From an uncultured Cloacibacillus sp. (lineage in GTDB: Bacteria > Synergistota > Synergistia > Synergistales > Synergistaceae), in contig UQVV01000080.1 in NCBI GenBank assembly GCA_900544635.1, positions 1 through 7,843 on the forward strand: a stretch of DNA of 7,843 nt, written 5' to 3'. Position 1 is the first letter of the stretch. Every line of letters starts with the position of its first letter. The notes under the pieces are model-generated. The model had not been told where the DNA came from and searched no databases. It saw only the letters and a list, made by a program, of their open reading frames with translations. Shown piece by piece: positions 4,274-7,843 of the stretch. The position numbers and the translations under genes were made by a program.

Positions 4274-7051
4274 ATGTCCACAGGAGTAGATATAGCCTCT
4301 CTTTTTGAAAAATGCAACGACTTTCTCACGGTGGCGCTGAACAACGCCGCCGGCAGCGCGGTGCGGCGCGGACACTACGAGGTGACGATAGAGCACCTGC
4401 TGCTAGCCAGCATGACGGAGCCGCAGAGCGACATCCCGATAGCTCTCGAGACCTTCGGCGCGGACGCCGCGAAGGTTGAGCGCGCGCTCAACTCCGCGGT
4501 GGACGGCTTCAGGAACGGCAACGGCGGACGCCCGGTATTCTCGCCGCTGCTCATCGAGCTGATGGAGGCGTCGTGGCTCGTCGCCTCAGTCGACCTCGGG
4601 CTGAGCCAGATACGCTCCGGCGCTATGCTGCTCGCGTTCCTGCGCAAGCCCGCCGTCTACGCGCAGGGCGATTACGCGCAGTCGTTCTCGGCGATAAACC
4701 GCGAAAATCTGCTCAAGGACTTCGCGAAGATAGCGCGCGAATCGAAGGAGACCTCGATAGTCCTGCCGGACGCGCCCGCCTCGAAGGCCGGGGCCGCGGC
4801 GGAGGGCGGCGAGAGCTTCATAGCGAAATTCTGCGAGGACTTCACGGCGAAGGCCAAGGCGGGGAAGATAGACCCAGTTTTCGGACGCGACGCGGAAATC
4901 CGCCAGATGGTGGACATACTGGCGCGCCGCCGCAAAAACAATCCAATACTCGTCGGCGAGCCGGGCGTCGGAAAGACCGCCGTCCTCGAGGGACTCGCGC
5001 TGCGCATCGTGCAGGGCGACGTGCCCGACACGATAAAGGGCTCCACGCTGCTCTCGCTCGACATGGGGCTGCTCGAAGCGGGCGCGAGCGTCAAGGGCGA
5101 GTTTGAACGCCGCCTCAAGGGCGTGCTCGACGAGATAAAGGCGAGCGAAAAGCCGGTCATCCTCTTCATCGACGAGGCGCACATGCTCGTAGGCGCGGGC
5201 GGACAGGCCGGAGGCTCTGACGCCGCGAACCTCATGAAGCCCGCGCTCGCGCGCGGCGAGATAAAGACCTGCGCCGCGACGACGTGGAAGGAATACAAAA
5301 AATACTTCGAAAAAGACGCGGCCCTCGCGCGCCGCTTCCAGCTCGTCAAGCTCGACGAGCCCTCGACGCGCACCGCTGCGCTCATACTGCGCGGAATACG
5401 CGCGAGCTACGAAAAGGCGCACGGCGTGCTGATACGCGACGACGCGATAGAGGCCGCCGCGAACCTCTCCGCGCGCTACATCGGCGGGCGCTTCCTGCCC
5501 GACAAGGCGATAGACCTGCTCGACACCGCCTGCGCGCGCGTCAAGGTCAGCCTATCGTCGAAGCCCGCGCCGCTCGAGGACGCCGAACGCGCGCGCCAGG
5601 CCGCGGAGCGCGAGCTCGACGGGCTGCGCCGCGACCGGCTAAACGGAACAGAGATAGACGAAAAGCGGCTCGCCGAGCTCGAAGCCGAGATAGCGGAGCA
5701 CGCCGCCGATGAGGCGCGCCTGAAAATCCAGTGGCAGGAAGAAAAAAGCGCCGCCGAAGAGCTTATCGCGCGCCGCCGCGCGATGCTCGACGCGGCGAAG
5801 CTTATGAAAGAGGACGAAGCCGCGGAAGCTCAGCGCGAAGCCGAAAAGAGCGAAGCCGCGCCCGAGGCGGAGGCCGCGAAGGACGAAGCGACGCTGCGCC
5901 GCGAATTCGAAGAGGCGAAGGCGAGGTACGAAGCGCTGCACGAGGAAGGCCGCCTCGTCGCCGTCGAAGTGACCTCCGAGGTCGTCGCTCAGGTTGTATC
6001 CGACTGGACCGGAATCCCGACGGGGCGCATGGCGAGCCGCCAGGCCGCCGTCGCGCAGGAGCTCGACACGCTTCTCGGCGAACGCATCAAGGGACAGGAC
6101 GCGGCGCTGCGCACCATCGCGCGCACCGTGCAGGCCTCGACAGCGGGGCTCATGTCGCCCGACCGCCCGCTCGGCGTCTTCCTGCTCGCAGGCCCCTCCG
6201 GCGTCGGAAAGACGGAGACCGGCCTCGCGCTCGCGGAGCTGCTCTTCGGCGACAGCCGCAGCGTAATAACGATAAACATGAGCGAATTCCAGGAAAAGCA
6301 CACAGTTTCGCGCCTCATCGGCTCGCCGCCCGGCTACGTCGGCTACGGCGAGGGCGGAATGCTCACCGAGGCCGTCCGCCGCAGGCCCTACTCCGTCGTC
6401 CTGCTCGACGAATGCGAGAAGGCCCACATCGACGTGATGAACCTTTTCTATCAGGTCTTCGACAAGGGTACGCTCACCGACGGCGAGGGCAAGGAGGTCA
6501 GCTTCAAGAACACGATAATAATGCTCACCTCGAACCTAGCATCCGAGACGATACAGCGCTGCATCGCCGGCGCGGCTGAAATCGACGAGGACGAGCTTGT
6601 GCAGGCGATACGCCCCGAGCTTTCGAACCACTTCCGCCCCGCGCTGCTCGCGCGCATGACGATAGTGCCCTACCGCAGCCTCAACGAAGAGGCGATGAAG
6701 CTGATAGCGGGCGCGAAGCTCGGCTCCGTCGTCAAGCGGCTCAAGGCGAACAACAACGTCGAGCTAGAAATAGCGCCCGAGGTGGCGGAGCTGATAGTTG
6801 AGCGCTGCACCGAAACGGAGACCGGCGCGCGCAACATAGAGACGATACTCGCCGGATCCGTCCTGCCGAAGCTCGCGCACCGCATGCTCGAACGTATGTC
6901 GGGCGGAGAAATGCCGCCGCGCGCCGAGCTTTACGTGGACGAGGACAAATCCTTTGCGCTGCGCTTCTCCGACGAACCAGCCGAAAAAACGGCGGAAGCG
7001 CCGAAGGAGCAGGAAGCCGCGCCCGAGGCCGAAGCGGAGGAAAAGGAATAG
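4274..7051 (+). CDS. clpV: T6SS sheath-recycling AAA+ ATPase ClpV (TssH)
   Basis: ClpV is a double-ring AAA+ unfoldase that binds the contracted TssBC sheath through TssC and disassembles it for another firing. The 925 residues show a Clp N-domain (about 10-160), AAA1 with Walker A 'GEPGVGKTA' (228-236), Walker B 'VILFIDEAH' (295-303) and arginine-finger segment 'ALARRF' (350-355), then a coiled-coil M-domain (about 430-560). AAA2 has Walker A 'GPSGVGKT' (640-647), pore loop 'GYVGYGEGG' (687-695), Walker B 'VVLLDE' (708-713) and sensor-2 'GAR' (851-853). The AAA1 pore loop reads 'GASVKGEF' (270-277) where ClpB usually has a tyrosine. With the T6SS context this separates it from housekeeping ClpB. 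Catalytic motifs are intact. Two Ala/Glu/Lys-rich stretches are unusual: 511-540 within the M-domain and the acidic tail 901-925. No clear promoter lies between the hcp terminator and the gene. Confidence 0.97.
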   Translation: MSTGVDIASLFEKCNDFLTVALNNAAGSAVRRGHYEVTIEHLLLASMTEPQSDIPIALETFGADAAKVERALNSAVDGFRNGNGGRPVFSPLLIELMEASWLVASVDLGLSQIRSGAMLLAFLRKPAVYAQGDYAQSFSAINRENLLKDFAKIARESKETSIVLPDAPASKAGAAAEGGESFIAKFCEDFTAKAKAGKIDPVFGRDAEIRQMVDILARRRKNNPILVGEPGVGKTAVLEGLALRIVQGDVPDTIKGSTLLSLDMGLLEAGASVKGEFERRLKGVLDEIKASEKPVILFIDEAHMLVGAGGQAGGSDAANLMKPALARGEIKTCAATTWKEYKKYFEKDAALARRFQLVKLDEPSTRTAALILRGIRASYEKAHGVLIRDDAIEAAANLSARYIGGRFLPDKAIDLLDTACARVKVSLSSKPAPLEDAERARQAAERELDGLRRDRLNGTEIDEKRLAELEAEIAEHAADEARLKIQWQEEKSAAEELIARRRAMLDAAKLMKEDEAAEAQREAEKSEAAPEAEAAKDEATLRREFEEAKARYEALHEEGRLVAVEVTSEVVAQVVSDWTGIPTGRMASRQAAVAQELDTLLGERIKGQDAALRTIARTVQASTAGLMSPDRPLGVFLLAGPSGVGKTETGLALAELLFGDSRSVITINMSEFQEKHTVSRLIGSPPGYVGYGEGGMLTEAVRRRPYSVVLLDECEKAHIDVMNLFYQVFDKGTLTDGEGKEVSFKNTIIMLTSNLASETIQRCIAGAAEIDEDELVQAIRPELSNHFRPALLARMTIVPYRSLNEEAMKLIAGAKLGSVVKRLKANNNVELEIAPEVAELIVERCTETETGARNIETILAGSVLPKLAHRMLERMSGGEMPPRAELYVDEDKSFALRFSDEPAEKTAEAPKEQEAAPEAEAEEKE

Positions 7052-7080
7052 CCGCCGCGTAAAATTCGCGGCGAATAACG

Positions 7081-7123
7081 AAAAGCAAAACCGCAGCCCC
7101 GCGCCATGAACGCGCGGCTGCGG
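7081..7123 (-). terminator. Intrinsic terminator of tssA (minus strand)
   Basis: Arms CCGCAGCC (7091-7098) and GGCTGCGG (7116-7123) form an 8-bp stem, extendable by GCGC/GCGC inside. Read on the minus strand the stem is followed by TTTTGCTTTT, a T-tract, whereas on the plus strand no T-tract follows. It therefore serves the leftward tssA transcript, about 100 nt after its stop. For plus-strand clpV only a short GCCGCG/CGCGGC hairpin (7054-7059 with 7067-7072) without a T-tract is seen. Confidence 0.75.
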
Positions 7124-7221
7124 CGTATCGTGCGGATTGTAGGTTCAGCCGTGTATAAAAGCGCGGCGGCTGCGGGGCGCGGCGCGATGCGCGCCGGCTT
7201 CGTCACGGGCCGTCGCTGATT

Positions 7222-7843
7222 TCAGTTCCAGCCCAGCACCGCCGACGGCTTTATCGCCGCCGTCTTTTCGCGCAGAGCTTCCGCGCCTTCGGCGTCTCCG
7301 GCGAGGTCGAGCGCGCGGCAGGCTGCCGTCATCGCTTCGACGGCTATATCAGGTTCGAGCTTCGCGAGGCCGCTTTGCTCTATCTCGCGCGCCAGCGCGC
7401 GGGCGAGCGCCGCGGCGGTCTTCGCCTCGCGCTGCGAGCAGAGCATGTGCAGCTCTTCGGCGCGCAGGCGGACGTTGCCCGCGGCGGAAGCGCCGTGAGC
7501 CTCCTCCAGTTTTCTGAGCGCGCCCGCCGCGTCGCCCGCGGCCAGCGTTTCGCGCGCTTCGGCTATAACCTCGTCGATTCTGTCCGCGCGGCCTCCACCC
7601 GCCGCGCCGCCGGGCTGTCCGTCGTGCGCGAGCTCGTCGAGCCACGCGCGCGTCGCGGGCGAGACGAATGGGACGCCGCCGTCGTAGCTGAGCGCCGTCA
7701 GCCCCGGCAGCCGTCCGGCGAATGCCGCCGTCTCCGCGCGCAGCCGCGCGCGCGCCGCCGCGAAGGCCGGGCCGAGGTTCGCGAGCGCCTCGTCCGCTAT
7801 GCGCTGGAGGTCTATGCAGAGCGGGTAGGACTGGAAAAGGTCG
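7222..7843 (-). CDS. tssA: T6SS protein TssA, C-terminal part (VasJ-type; 5' end beyond right edge)
   Basis: An open minus-strand frame enters at the right edge and ends at TGA (7224-7222), giving 206 C-terminal residues. TssA proteins start assembly at the baseplate and/or stay at the distal end of the growing sheath and tube. The visible part matches the VasJ-type TssA C-terminal half: 'PLCIDLQR' (7-14), 'ALANLGPAF' (19-27), 'RLPGLTAL' (44-51) and 'GGVPFVSPATRAWLDEL' (55-71), the last resembling the family's PFA...TRAWL signature. After a Gly/Ala-rich linker (75-85) an alpha-helical stretch (88-195) follows, including 'LEPDIAVEAMTAACRALD' (162-179), where family members typically have a W/L-EP motif. 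The ImpA-type N-terminal domain would lie outside the window. It converges with clpV across 170 nt and so belongs to a separate transcript. Confidence 0.85.
   Translation of the reverse strand, partial: DLFQSYPLCIDLQRIADEALANLGPAFAAARARLRAETAAFAGRLPGLTALSYDGGVPFVSPATRAWLDELAHDGQPGGAAGGGRADRIDEVIAEARETLAAGDAAGALRKLEEAHGASAAGNVRLRAEELHMLCSQREAKTAAALARALAREIEQSGLAKLEPDIAVEAMTAACRALDLAGDAEGAEALREKTAAIKPSAVLGWN

Noticed and set aside
4586..6427. Long antisense frames under clpV (4586-5422 and 5639-6427)
   Set aside because: They are antisense shadows of the unmistakable ClpV reading frame, caused by GC-rich codon structure. No supporting start sites or families are seen.
4274..7051. Housekeeping ClpB as the identity of the large ATPase
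   Set aside because: The AAA1 pore loop (GASVKGEF) and the N-domain differ from ClpB, and the gene directly follows tssB-tssC-hcp, so ClpV is much more likely.

Overview
The window carries the core of a type VI secretion system (T6SS) beside a tRNA pair and a truncated surface-protein gene. The clearest content is a plus-strand run of tssB, tssC, hcp and clpV (tssH). A converging minus-strand gene, recognisable as the C-terminal part of tssA, runs off the right edge.

Layout. (1) 1-778, minus strand: the N-terminal 259 residues of an exported GLUG-repeat protein, whose 3' end lies beyond the left edge. (2) 948-1224, plus strand: a near-consensus sigma-70 promoter, tRNA-Ser(GCT), tRNA-Arg(ACG) and an intrinsic terminator. 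(3) 1225-1508: a noncoding gap with no convincing gene. (4) 1509-4230: a second near-consensus promoter, a structured leader of about 95 nt, then tssB, tssC and hcp, closed by an intrinsic terminator. (5) 4274-7051: clpV. (6) 7052-7221: a short convergent intergenic region holding a minus-strand terminator. (7) 7222-7843, minus strand: the tssA 3' part.

How the genes work together. TssB and TssC polymerise into the contractile sheath. Hcp stacks into the inner tube that the sheath expels. ClpV is the AAA+ ATPase that disassembles contracted sheath so its subunits can be reused. TssA primes or caps sheath and tube assembly. The baseplate and membrane-complex genes (tssE, F, G, K, J, L, M) and the spike gene vgrG are not in the window. 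The system is complete only if they lie nearby or elsewhere in the genome.

Organism. This is a GC-rich, double-membraned (Gram-negative-type) bacterium. Two things hint at a non-proteobacterial host, possibly Synergistota: frequent ATA isoleucine codons in otherwise GC-rich genes, and a GLUG protein of the 'GFYLI.SGAELAEFRDAVN ... LTADIDL ... FDGGGHTVSG' type. That assignment is an inference from recall of similar proteins and was not tested by a search.

I see no CRISPR array, insertion sequence or phage gene. The T6SS genes are family-typical. The less ordinary observations are regulatory: leader hairpins and a terminator that appears to separate the structural genes from clpV.
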